Shown here piece after piece: positions 46,437 to 57,560 of a stretch of 64,000 nt of DNA. Below the pieces are notes generated by a model that was not told the DNA's origin, ran no database searches, and saw only the letters and a program-made list of their open reading frames with translations. This DNA is from Dryas octopetala. Taxonomy: Eukaryota > Streptophyta > Magnoliopsida > Rosales > Rosaceae. Each line of letters starts with the position of its first letter. Position 1 is the stretch's first letter. Both the position numbers and the translations under genes were made by a program. The stretch lies in the NCBI GenBank assembly GCA_963921425.1, contig OY992833.1, positions 21,413,454 to 21,477,453 on the forward strand. The letters run 5' to 3'.

Positions 46437-46680
46437 ATGTTGTAGATAACAAGGGAAAATGAATCACCAACCTCTTTCTTAAGAAGCTGGCAAGGAGAAA
46501 TGGTGTTAAACGAATGAGTGGGTCCATCTACCCTGCATTAAGAGAGATACTTAAGACGTTTCTCAAGGACACAATCAGAGCTAGTGTCACTTACATGGAG
46601 TATGCAAACAGAAAACCGTCTCAGCGATGGACACTATGAATGCTCTCAAAAGACAAGGTCACTCCCTCTAGCTACCGGGG
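46437..46680 (+). pseudogene. Decayed histone H4 pseudogene
   Basis: The translation KKLARRNGVKRMSGSIYPAL and then REILKTFLKDTIRASVTYME lines up with histone H4 ([40 protein letters not shown]). After a one-base frame change at about 46611 it goes on TVSAMDTMNALKRQGHSL, matching TVTAMDVVYALKRQGRTL. The N-terminal tail is not recognisable beyond a possible VVDN and an early stop lies before ITNLF, so it makes no H4. H4 is normally almost invariant, and the many amino-acid changes mean relaxed selection over a long time. No intron is seen. Confidence 0.82.
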
Positions 46681-46689
46681 ATTTCTTAA

Positions 46690-47975
46690 TTTTATGCATA
46701 ATATCTATATGAAGACTTGCTATTATATTACTATGCTAGGATTACGGGCAGTTTTATAGGGAATGGTTATAACATTTATTTAACATGCCTTGGGATGGGA
46801 CATTTGTTACTTGGATGTAGATGCTACATATATCTATACGTAGACATGCTATTATATTACTTGCTATTCCATTTACAGGGAATCATTCGAAGAAGATGCT
46901 CAAGATGGACATGGTGATACTCCATCAAGATGATGAAGAAGGTGATGTTGCTCAAGATAATATGTAAATAGACTAAACCAAAATGTCCTGGAACATTCTT
47001 TCTATATTGTGAATGCATATACCATGAGATGATGTTGTAGGAGGAAATGGATAGAATGGTGATGATGATGATGATGTATTGATCATTAATTTTTGATATC
47101 TTTCATTGCTCTTTAGCACTGGTGCCTCTGATTTTCAATATGACAACCAAATCTGAGAAGTGAGAGAATCCATATAGGGAACATTTGTATAAATCTCACT
47201 CTGATTAGTATAAGAAATTAAAGATGTCTCTAAGGCAAAGGCAATATAGGAAGAAGTTGTAAGAGACTTTGGGTTTATGTATGCACAAAAAAAGTGAGAG
47301 GATAAGAAATTGCCAAACAATAAGGTGAATGACTGGATGGTAATGGGCAGAGTCAACCTGAGGTCATTACTTAGGTCAATTACTTGGAGTGGTGAGCAAG
47401 AAAGTGAATGTTCTAGTCAGAACAAGAACTGCTACAGAGGTAATGGTACTTGTGGCCGCCTTTGTTGACCAATTTACCAGAGTAACTAGGCAAGTTCCCC
47501 TAAGAAGAAAAAAGTCATAAATGGTACTCATGCTGTTGGAACCTTATTTTTTTCCTTCCAGTGCTCTTGCTTTTTCTAATGTTGGAGAAGGCATTATTAT
47601 ATGATTTCACATTCAGTGCAACTGTGGGAAATATGGAAATGAGCATATCAACATCATCTTAAAACATCTCTCATCTTTCCCTAAATTCTTACCTAAGAAT
47701 AAATTTAAGAAAAATCACTAAAATTAATTAGTTCAAACTCTTCCTTAAATCTTTCTTTAACTTTGAGCAATCCCCAAACCTTTTATTAATCAAGCTGGAT
47801 GTTATGAGTTTCGCAAACTTTCTCCCAAACTGTCAAATTTGGGAAGAATGTACAAAATTATGAGAAGTAAAATATATTGGAATCAAGTTCTTGAGGTAAG
47901 TCTAAGTGATGAAAGATGGTTAGTTATCGGGTTATATTCATTAAGAGTTTGATTTCTTCCCACGTAACAAACTAT
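46690..47975. other. Spacer with third copy of the GNAT block flank
   Basis: 47100-47600 repeats the flank of the type B gene (shared CAATATAGGAAGAAGTTG, TTTGGGTTTATGTATGCAC, CTTGTGGCCGC). The two sides of the B gene join near 47185 with no B gene between. 47700-47975 matches the flank of the type A gene near 43240-43400. Confidence 0.65.
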
Positions 47976-47987
47976 ACCAAAACTATG

Positions 47988-48402
47988 AATGAAAATATCC
48001 ACAATATTGTCGATATATCCGCCGAGATATCCGTAATTTCATCCACCGATATTTAAATAAGTTGTATCCGATATTTCTTCGATATAATATATGTTGACAA
48101 AATATCGATATATATCGACAAAATATTAGTATATGTCGACAAAATATTAGTAATATCGGTATATATCGGCATAATTGTATAAAAAATTTCACAATTTGAG
48201 AAGGAAAAGAGGAATAAAATGAAATCAAACCAAATACAGTCCTAATTAGATAAAAACTCATCAACTAATCCTAATTAATCAACAATAAACTAATAAAAGA
48301 ACAAAATCTAACTCAACTTTCTTTATACCGATATCTACCGAAATCGATATATCCGTAAATTTGAGTATCGATATTTAATAAATTTTCGATATTTTTATCT
48401 TA
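47988..48402. mobile_element. TATCGATAT-rich TIR element, insertion proven by an empty site
   Basis: The direct repeat ACCAAAACTATG flanks it (47976-47987 and 48403-48414). The paralogous block at about 43380-43395 has one copy, ACCAAAACTTTGG, with nothing inserted. The ends AATGAAAATATC and, backwards, TAAGATAAAAATATCG are weak TIRs. The interior is rich in TATCGATA and TATCGACA words. The target duplication of 9-12 bp suggests a MULE-type element. Confidence 0.7.
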
Positions 48403-48641
48403 ACCAAAACTATGGAAAATGCTATTTAAGGAAATATGCTATTACAACTCAAAATTGGACCAACTTGGTGACTAGTGGTGGGTAATACCTACCAACTCTT
48501 AGATACTAGCCAATCAGTGTAAATTCATTTCACAACTTTCCTGGTTTAGTCACCCTCCGATACCAAAACGTAGGCAATTATAAAGTTAAAAGGACAACAA
48601 TTTTCCAGTTTAATTATGCATTATAGTGCTTATTAAAGCAA

Positions 48642-49168
48642 ATGTCGAACAATTCTTTGGAAATCACACTCCTCCCTTACAGGGTCCTAGATGCTAAGGA
48701 CTTCTTGCTTTATGCTGGTGATGAAATGGTGACAAAATTCACTCGTTGGAACACATTCACTTCCAAGGAAGAAGCAATTTCATACATCAAGGACTTCCGC
48801 ATTCCTCACCCCTACTGCAGATCCATCTGCATCAACGACCGTTCAATTGGGCTGGTCTTCATCATGCCACAAGGTGGGGATGACAAGTGTCGAGCAGAGG
48901 TTGGATATGTGTTGGCTGCTGAGTATAGGGGACAGGGAATAGCAACCAGAGCTGTGAAGATGGCCATCACTGAAGGGTTTGAGGAGTTCACTGGTTTGGT
49001 CAGAATGCAAGCTTTGGTTTTGGTAGAGAGCAAGGCCTCCCCCAGAGGGTCTTGGAAAAACTTGGGTTCCACAAGGAAGGCCTCTTGAGAAAGTATACCT
49101 TTCATAAAGGTACAGCTAAAGATATTGTCATGTATAGTCTTTTATCCACTGATATATGCCTTGAAATC
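48642..49168 (+). pseudogene. GNAT acetyltransferase, type A, frameshifted copy
   Basis: The first 133 codons (MSNNSLEITLLPYRVLDAKD onward) follow the intact type A gene closely. A 2-bp gain within AAGGCCTCCCCCAGAG near 49040 shifts the frame, and translation ends at 49088 with a foreign tail. The old C-terminus (VLEKLGFHKEGLLRKYTFHKG) continues in another frame to about 49168. The acetyl-CoA loop reads YRGQGIAT instead of YWGQGIAT. The truncated protein would lack the last strand and helix of the fold, so loss of function is likely. Confidence 0.85.
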
Positions 49169-49179
49169 TGACCATTTTG

Positions 49180-49940
49180 TTAATGTTGAGTCTGAATTTC
49201 AAATCAGTGGATAAACCTAGAACAATTTGAAACATTTGTAGTCAAGCTGGTACAATCCTGAATCATCCATTTACTTTTACCTGGTTGCAAAACTTCTCGT
49301 TGCTTTGAAGATGCCTCTGGACCTCTGGTAAATTGCTTGGCAATTTATGTTCTGTTTCGAGTTAATGACTCCGAAAATGTACCTTCACAGACTCACATAC
49401 ATCACACATGTCAATATTTTCCTAGTTTAGCCACCGTCCACCAATTAGGTCTGTGGCTTTACCAAAAAGCTCAGCATTAGTGTCACAGTGTGTGTGATTT
49501 CGTTCATTATTATTTTGGTTACTGTGGAGGGGAATCCAACCTTTAACCTATTCTAATTCTAATTTCTAACTCATTACCTTGCCTTCCTTCCCTACTTTAA
49601 CTAATTCGAAGAAGTTGATGACTCCTTATTTAATCGACATGGGATTATATACATCATACATGACATCACCTTCTTCAATAATTTAGTCCACCCATCAATA
49701 ATGGGCTAGTTGCAGCTTGGGGTGATGCTGACCAATTTGTCTGCCAGCAGTACTAGAGAAGTTCAATGCACCCAAATCTATTATTTATTGGACCACAGGA
49801 CCATATTTTGAATGACAAGTATCATAATTGACCTTGTCCCCCATGGTAAGCTACACATTCACATAATCCACAGCTTTATTTGCCTACATATATACTTATT
49901 CAAATTGAGCTTGGAACCATATATCTCAAAGCTCCTCCAA
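49180..49940. other. Spacer and upstream flank of type C GNAT
   Basis: 49665-49885 repeats 44500-44700. No other feature was seen. Confidence 0.55.
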
Positions 49941-49945
49941 ATTCA

Positions 49946-50395
49946 ATGGATTCATCAAGAATTTCCCTTCGGCCTTTCAAACTCTCTGATGCCGATGACT
50001 TCCAAAAATGGGCCAGCGATGACAGAGTAACACGCTATCTAAGATGGAACACCATCACCTCAAGAGAACAAGCCTTGACATACATTGAGAAGGTTGTTAT
50101 ACCACACCCATGGCGTCAGTCCATATGCTTGGATGACTGTTCGATTGGATACATTTCGGTCAAGCCCGAACCGGGTGATGACACATGCAGGGCAGATGTT
50201 AGCTATGCTGTGGCTGCAGAGTACTGGGGACAAGGGATTGCCACAGTGGCATTGAGGATGGCCATCTCTAGGGTGTTCAAGGAGTTCACATGTTTGGTGA
50301 GGATTGAGGCTTTGGTTGAGGTTGAGAATAAGGGGTCTCAAAAGGTTTTAGAGAAAGTTGGTTTTTTAAAAGAAGGTATGTTGAGGAAGCATTGA
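49946..50395 (+). CDS. GNAT family N-acetyltransferase (RimJ/RimL-like), type C, cut short
   Basis: 149 residues from MDSSRISLRPFKLSDADDFQ. The ATG at 49946 fits the paralogues better than the in-frame codon at 49880. The acetyl-CoA motif is intact (SYAVAAEYWGQGIATVALRMA), as is VLEKVGFLKEGMLRKH. Here the frame stops, about 24 residues before the ends of types A and B, whose proteins go on with YTFHKGTAKDVIMYSLLST or YFLLKGRRRDMVMFSLLST. The stop codon is followed at once by transposon DNA, so the 3' end of the gene was replaced by an insertion. The last helix-strand of the fold is lost, and whether the protein works is uncertain. Confidence 0.75.
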   Translation: MDSSRISLRPFKLSDADDFQKWASDDRVTRYLRWNTITSREQALTYIEKVVIPHPWRQSICLDDCSIGYISVKPEPGDDTCRADVSYAVAAEYWGQGIATVALRMAISRVFKEFTCLVRIEALVEVENKGSQKVLEKVGFLKEGMLRKH

Positions 50396-50430
50396 TGATG
50401 GCCCCAAAGCCCGACCCAAAGCCCAATTTG

Positions 50431-51500
50431 AAAATCATAATATATTTAATAGGTTTTTTATTTGTTTACTATAATAAATTATTAATATGCTTATTAAGTT
50501 ATTATATAATACTATAATGTTAGTAAATAGTAATAGTGTAAATTATGTAATACCATAAATAATAAAGTAATAAACTTTTAAAATTATATACAACATTACA
50601 AGTATAATAAAATATAAATGTATATGTGTATATACAACTTTTATAATACAAGTATAATTAAAGTTATTAAACCACAATCGTCATTTCATTAATTCAACGA
50701 TCTGAACCGTTCATTTTATATTTTCATAGTCAAAGATCATCCTTACAAAAAATCGGCTAAATCGGAATTCATCTACCCATTCGATTATCATTAGAAAAAC
50801 CACGATCGTTCATTAATTCGACCACCGTTACATTTAGAAAAATCACTTTTACATCTTCGATTAAGCTAATTTTTTGCAAGAATTCTCTTTGAGTGGAGAA
50901 CTAAAACTTGAACGGTTCGGATTGTTGAAAACAAGATCGATATGTGAGCTTCTACATATAAATACACTTGAAGAGTATAATTCTAATAAATTTCCCGTTG
51001 AAACCTTATTGTTTCCATAATTATGAAGACCACAACGTGATTTCAACAATCTGACCTGTTCATTTTCTATGTTCATAGTCAAAGATCATCCGTACAAAAA
51101 ATCGGCTAAATCGAAATTCATCTACCCATTCGATAATCATTAGAAAAACCACGATCGTTCATTAATTTGACCACCATTATGTCACTTTTACATCTCCGAT
51201 TGAGCTAATTTTTTGGACAAATTATCTTTGAGTGAGGAACTAAAATTTGAACGGTTTGGATCGTTGACAACACAATTGCATCATTTGTTTATAAAAATAT
51301 GTAATAAAATATATAATAATACATATGTACATTTATGTTTTATTATAGTTGTAATGTTGTATATAATTTTAAAAGTTTATTATTTATAGTATTACACTAT
51401 TACTAACATAATAGTATTATATAATAACTTAATAAGCATATTAATAATTTATTGAAGTAAATAAACGAAAGAGCTATTAAATATGTTATGATTCACAAAC
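50431..51500. mobile_element. Fold-back element with about 290-bp inverted arms and inner direct repeats
   Basis: The left arm (about 50431-50725) is the reverse complement of the right arm (about 51240-51500) over most of its length, with small indels. Shared words include AATAAATTATTAATATGC and TTATATACAACATTACAA. Between them lie two direct copies of a 230-250 bp unit (about 50690-50940 and 51040-51265), both with TCATAGTCAAAGATCATCC and AACCACGATCGTTCATTAAT. No transposase is present. Its left side touches the truncated end of the type C GNAT gene. Confidence 0.75.
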
Positions 51501-51509
51501 TTGACAAAT

Positions 51510-51605
51510 AAACTAGTCAGCTCAGTTGGTTGAGAGTTGAAGCTTGTTATGTGAGGTCTCATGTTCAAATCACAATATAGCCAAAATCCTTTTTTTTTTT
51601 TTTTG
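51510..51605 (+). mobile_element. tRNA-derived SINE-like fragment
   Basis: A box-A-like TCAGCTCAGTTGGTTGAG is followed 35 bp later by a box-B-like TGTTCAAATCAC, the internal promoter spacing of tRNA-derived SINEs. A poly-T run at 51590-51604 ends the piece. It cannot fold as a full tRNA. Flanking duplications were not found. Confidence 0.45.
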
Positions 51606-51624
51606 AAGATATATATGTGTCTAA

Positions 51625-51862
51625 ATAGGCTTTGGGCCCATTTTGGGCCGACCGTTCGGGCCTAGCCCGGCCCGGCCCTCCCCCGGCCCGGCCCTCCAAG
51701 CCCGCAAGCCAAAGCCCGATGGGCGGGCCTTGGGCTTGTGTATTAAAGCCCAAGCCCGGCCCGAAAGCTCTATTGGGCTTTTATAATTCAAGCCCGAGCC
51801 CGGCCCGAACCCAAAAAATTTGGCCGGGCTAGCCCGGCCCGGCCCATTGCCGACCCCTAGGG
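51625..51862. mobile_element. GC-rich hAT-like end
   Basis: Repeated CCCGGCCCGG and AAGCCCGA words end in CCCATTGCCGACCCCTAG, a terminus typical of plant hAT derivatives. The opposite end is missing. Codon-like open frames in this stretch come from its composition. Confidence 0.55.
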
Positions 51863-51864
51863 AA

Positions 51865-53095
51865 GTTGTACAGGTGAGTAGGGAGAATAAGTGAGGACAG
51901 AGAGAGGTTTAGCATAAAATATTAAGGGAAAATTAAAATTTAGTCCTTCTAATATTTCTTATTTGGAAAAAAAATTTTATGGCTTTTTTATTTCTAAATA
52001 AAGTCTTTGTTTTTTCTAAATAAAGCCCTGACCATTGTTTTGTCAAATAAATGTCTTTTCTTTTTATGATATAGGATACGAGTTCACCTCATACATTTCT
52101 AGGGTATAGAATGAGATTTGTGAAGATTGCATATTAGGTTTTAACTCTGACCCAAAATTTCAGAGTTAAAACCTAATATAAAGCCGACAACCATGGCTTG
52201 AGAAATAAGTAAAAATGCATTGCCGAACACTCCAAAATAGCCGCCGAGCACTCAATACCTAATATGTGTAAAAAAAAAATAGAAACTAATGCACAAATAT
52301 TATGTAACATTGAATGGTTACAATATTATTGGGTTTTAGTTAAAATTTTAAAAGTCATAACGCTTTAGTCAGTATATTATAAAACTAAAGAACCTAAATG
52401 GAATTAATGTATGGATAAAGTATGGTGATTTATTCTTGTATGGAAATATGAAATATGAATAGAGTATGGTCCATATTGTATTGACAAATTATACAAATTA
52501 TAATTTAGAGTATGGGCAAATTATACAAATTATAGAGTATGGACAAATTATGTATATCTTTGCAAATTATACAATTAGTTCATGAACAATTAAACATCAT
52601 TTGTTATTAATTATGTATGTCTTTACAAATTATACAAATTATAGAGTATGGATAAATTATACAAATTATGCAAATGATACCCTCTTAATATTAATTAAAT
52701 ACAAATTATACAAATTGTTCAATTAGTCCATGAACAATTAAACAATTATACAATTGAGGTGTTTGTTCAATAAAATTTATGTAATTATTAATTAGTTAAC
52801 CATTTTTATTTAATAATATTTGTCTACAGCACGCATTATATTCATCTTATATCACATAAAACCTACTCTATATTTTGGTTTCTTTAATGTTTTTTTATCA
52901 ATATAGTAAATAATATATAAACATATGTTAAAGTTTTATTCACAATTTTCGCATTTTGATATTAATTTTCGTCGTTTCTGTCTAATTTTTGTCAAAATCG
53001 AAGTTTTTTCGAAACCCAAAATTTAACTCATTGACTTCAACCGACAATTTTCCTTTTTGTTTTTCTCTATTCAATCAAATATTATTTGCCACTCT
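51865..53095. other. AT-rich intergenic stretch with short tandem repeats
   Basis: 52480-52760 has irregular repeats of AAATTATACAAATTATAGAG. No gene was seen. Confidence 0.6.
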
Positions 53096-53308
53096 TAATA
53101 TTGCTTAAATGTTAATAATTATAAACCCCCTAGTTAGAGATAAAATCTCTCATAATCTCCACCCAAAATCTAACTCTCTTATAACCCCCAATCTTACACT
53201 TAATATTTTCCTAAACCCCCTAGTCAACTAATACCCAGTCAACTTTGACTCCCCATATTTTAATTTTCCAGTTTTACCCCTTTTGTTTTATTTTCATTTT
53301 CAGCCAAC

Positions 53309-53408
<100 letters not shown>

Positions 53409-54767
53409 GTTGCCTCTCTCCCCTCTGCGTCTCTCTCTCTCCCCGCTGCTGTCGCCGGCGCGTGCGCCGCCGTCTGGCGACGGTTGCCGGCGAGACCGGT
53501 CCCATCACACTCGCCTCTCTTTCCTCTTCCTCCCTATGCCCTCCACGTGCCGTGAAACTAAACGTCGACGCCAGATCGGGTCTAAGCAGATCTGAGCTCT
53601 CTCGCCGGCGATCCGTCAATTCCGGCGGCGACGAGGTGTCGGACCGGTTGGGTTCTTCTCGCCTCTTCCTCTTCTATCTATTCATGGCCTTTTATTTCCC
53701 ATAAAATCCACAGAAAACCAAATGCAGCCCGAAGTCCGATCGTCATCTCCGGCGGTGACTTCGCAATTCCGGCGACGTCGCAGCTGCTCTCCACTTCCAG
53801 AAGCTTCCTCTCGACGTGGTGAGTGTGATGGTGGTCTCCGATTCTCCAACTGACCACCGTGGATGGCGAATCGACTCCGAGAAGGTCCGAGACTTACCGC
53901 CGCCATTGCCGGCGATTCCGACGGCGGATTGAAGTGGTTCCGGTCCCATTCTTCTCCCCTCGACATTCTCTCTCTACTGGTATACAAATTTGTGTTCAAT
54001 TGCCTCGAATTTCAAAAGCCCTAATTTGAAAACCCCAACCTCCGCTGCTGCCACTCTCGGAATTCGGCGGCTCCGACCACCCATGGTTAAGATTTTGGTA
54101 TGAAAATGCTCATCTCTCTGAGTTCTTTATGTTTGTTAAATCAATTCTTTGATTTAGATAATGAGATTGAAATTCTTGTGAATCTGATTTATAAGTATAT
54201 TTGTGAACTGATTTGTAAGTATGTTTGTAAACTATTTGTGAAATGTTGTGAAATCTGATTGTGAAATTGATTCACAAACATTTTTGAAATGTACAGTTTG
54301 CGAAATAGATTTTGTGAATCAATTTGTGAAATTCTTGAAATTAAACAGTTTCAGTTCGTGAAACAGTTTCAGTTCTTGAAACAGTTTCAGTTCGTGAAAC
54401 ATGAGTTTTAAATGAACTTTGAATGAAATTATGGTTCTGAAATATGATGAATCAAATTTGCAGGTAGAAACAGATCGAGGCAGTGGCGACTGTCGTGTAC
54501 TCGTCGCGCGTGAGGTGATCGGACGACGTTGTATTGTTGGCTACTCCTTTCATCTCAATGACTTGTTGTATTGTTGGTTTTTTTTTTTGATAAGGTTGCT
54601 GTGTTCTTTTTAGTGAAACGGAATTCAGTAAAGGTGTAACTGTTTTAGTGAAGTATAATTGTTTTAGTAAAGGTGTAATTGTTTTTTAATTAAGGTGTAA
54701 TTGCATTTTAGTCGAGGTGTAATTGTTTTATCACTTAATTCAGTTTCAGTAAGTGAATTCATAACTG

Positions 54768-54885
54768 AATTCTTCAATTTAGTGTAACTGAATTTCTGAA
54801 ATTCAGTTTCAGTGTAACTGAATTTTTGAAATTCAGTTTCAGTGTAACTGAATTTTTGAAATTCAGTTTTAGTGTAATGAAATTC
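54768..54885. repeat. 30-bp minisatellite, about 3.5 units
   Basis: Units of TGTAACTGAATTTTTGAAAT plus TCAGTTTCAG repeat with few changes inside the right part of the Mutator-like element. Related words (GTTTCAGTTCGTGAAACA) also recur at 54345-54400. Confidence 0.8.
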
Positions 54886-55139
54886 AATTTCAGTGTTTGA
54901 TTTTAGTTTTAGTGAAATATTGAGTTTTAGCAAAAACTTCAATTCCAAAAAAAAAAAAAAAAAAAACAGTTTCACCAAAATACAGTTATAGTGACGTCAG
55001 CGCGCGTCAGCATGCGTCAGAAGGGTAATTTAGGATTATAAGTTTTAGGGGGTTTTGAAAGAGTTTATAGATGGGTGGGGGTTTAGACAAATTTTTTTGG
55101 TGAGTAGGGTGTTTAAAATTAGGCACTAATTGCTTAATA

Positions 55140-55640
55140 ACTTCAAATTAATTGAGTGCAATTCATTTAGCGGAAAACCATGTAGGCCAAATGATCAATA
55201 GCTTCTTTTTCTTTTATTGGATCTGGATCAAGATAGTTACAAGGAGATAATAGATCAACCAAACAACACAACTGCATCACACTAAAACACTGAAGATTAA
55301 TGCAACGCAACAAGCAAGAGCACGAAATAAATTAAAAAAATAAAAAGTAACTAAAAATCCAATCCTAAACCCTAAGAAGTACATGGTCATCTCCTACCTT
55401 GTGTAGAAGAACCTATTTGAGAACAGGATAAACGAGAGAGTACTTTTAATAAGTCATCGAAAACAAAGGGCATAAACTAATTAATTAAACTGCACAATAA
55501 TAATAAAGAGTAAGAAAAACTAGAACGCGAAAAACCCAAACATAGATATACCTAAACTCAATTTCAATTTAAGGATTAAAACTTTTTTAAATCTTTTTTT
55601 TTTTTTTTAGTAATTTAAGCATTGCAAGATTTTAAGATTA
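55140..55640. other. AT-rich intergenic stretch
   Basis: No feature was recognised on either strand. Confidence 0.5.
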
Positions 55641-55644
55641 AAAT

Positions 55645-56059
55645 AGGGATAGTGCTATTCAGACTATCCTAAATTGCTGAGTTGACCACCCTATTTTAAA
55701 ATTTCAACTTTACCCTTAAAACAAAAAATTTCAATTTTATTCGTCGGGTCATTCGACAGTTATTTACCGAAATATTTATGGTTATTCGACAATTATTTGC
55801 TGAATATTGGTGGATTATTCGGTAGATAACCACTGAATGGAAATGAAAAAAGCATTCGACAGTTATCTGCCGAAATATTTGTATTTATTCGACACTTATC
55901 TGCCGAACATTGGTAGATGTTTCGGTAGATGACCACCGAATGGATCTGGGTGATTTCATCATGTTTTTCCAATAAAGGGTAAAATAGAAAAAAAAAATGG
56001 AAAAAAATTTATTATGGTGGTCAACTCAGCAACTAAGGGTAGTTTGCATAGCCCCACTC
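55645..56059. mobile_element. TIR element with an internal tandem duplication
   Basis: The left end (AGGGATAGTGCTATTCAGAC) and the right end read backwards (GAGTGGGGCTATGCAAAC) are TIRs that share TTGCTGAGTTGACCACC further in. TTAAAAT flanks both sides. Inside, a segment of about 100 bp (ATTCGACAGTTAT...CCGAATGG) occurs twice, at about 55751-55840 and 55855-55945. Confidence 0.65.
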
Positions 56060-56064
56060 TTAAA

Positions 56065-56710
56065 ATTGTCTTTGTCAAGCTTATGTGACATGCTATTAGA
56101 GTACCATTGGGGCATTAATTATTAGGGCATTTAAGCACTGTCATTCCAAATAACAATTTACTTAGGAGTCTTCTCTAATGCATGACTAATGTAGAATGTG
56201 AAAGATCGATGACCATACATCCATCGATTGGTCATAGTCATTGACCAAACAGTGTCTCACATCCTGCATCGATAAAAAACTCATATCATATTAGAAAACT
56301 TTCACGTCTACTTAATTAGTAATTCAAATTGATAATCTAAACAATATAATATACCCTCACTTCTTAAAAAAAACTTAGTTGTGTACAATATTTTATTTGC
56401 ATAACACAAGACAATATGAAACAATTAACTAATTATCGATCTAGTGATATTTTCTTAGAAATGTCTCACGTTCAAATATCCTCACTAAATTAATAAATAA
56501 ATAAAAAAGACAGCATGAGAAAAAGTGCAATAGAAAGTAGTAGGTCCCCTCCCCTAATATCATACACATAATTTTGTGAATGCTTATGGGATTGATATAT
56601 AACATCCATATCTCCATGGCATTCAAGGATGCCCCACTGTATAGGTCATATTTGAGTCGCTATCAATCCTTTGTAACCAAAGATATTCTTGTTTGTCAAA
56701 TAATTTATCA

Positions 56711-56746
<36 letters not shown>

Positions 56747-57340
56747 AGTATGGGCATCTTTCTCTTCCCCATTCCTCTTGCTTTTTATCTACACGTTTTC
56801 TTCTTCGTTTATTGGGATGAATTTTGTCCACACGTATTAAGCTTTATGTAGCCATGGGAAACATAACTAAAGAAGGTTGGAATCCTTCAAGGCACAGATC
56901 CAAGTTCAAGTTGCAATCTATGAAGGCATAAATCCAACTCCATTTTTCATAAATTATTCGGGATTACCATATTTACTATTTTTGTTGGAAATATGCTCAT
57001 ATATATTAAGGCAATTAAAGTATTTACATCAAGGGCTTCATGGGCTTTTTGGGTCTCCTGATGTGGCATTTTTGTCACAAAAATATCTTGGACCAGCCTA
57101 CTTAACTTCAGTGTGCTTAATTTCTTAATTTCAGGATCAGACTGACTACTAAAACAAATGGGCCTATATCAAAATCAATGCATTGACAAAAAAAGAAAAA
57201 GAAAAAGAAAATCTCTCTAAACTTGGAATGACACTATTTTTTAACTAAATCACATATTAAATATTAATATGAAGGTAATACCTAACTCACATATCTCTCT
57301 CTTTGAGTATTGATTCTAATTTCTAAGATCGAGTCAAAAA
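56065..57340. other. Intergenic stretch, no confident gene
   Basis: It includes a (CT)n run at 56714-56743. An 83-codon frame at 56877-57128 has no recognisable family or splice partners and is not called. Confidence 0.45.
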
Positions 57341-57404
57341 ACCTAGTCGCCAGCTCTAAATTTTTGTATGCAGCGGCCTAGGATATGCAGATTGCCGCAA
57401 GCTA

Positions 57405-57560
57405 TTGATTTTGTCATCTTAGTTTGGAAGATCTTAGAAAGAGTTTGTCATTTTCTTGATCATAGAGAGGGTTTGTTCATTTCTTGATCTTAGAGATATT
57501 TTGTCTTTTTTCTTAATCTTCGAGAGATTTTGTCCCTTTCTTGATCTTAGAGAGGGTTTA
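57405..57560. repeat. Degenerate minisatellite of about 32 bp
   Basis: Four to five units of the form TTTCTTGATCTTAGAGAG plus GGTTTGTC. No coding meaning was seen. Confidence 0.6.

Noticed and set aside
51510-51605. Functional tRNA gene
   Set aside because: Box words are present but no cloverleaf can be drawn and the acceptor stem is absent.
51565-51832. Pro/Gly/Ala-rich proteins in the GC-rich stretch
   Set aside because: By-product of a hAT-type GC-rich end. Both strands are open.
56877-57128. 83-codon frame MESFKAQIQV...
   Set aside because: No family, no neighbours and no splice context. Length is within chance for this composition.
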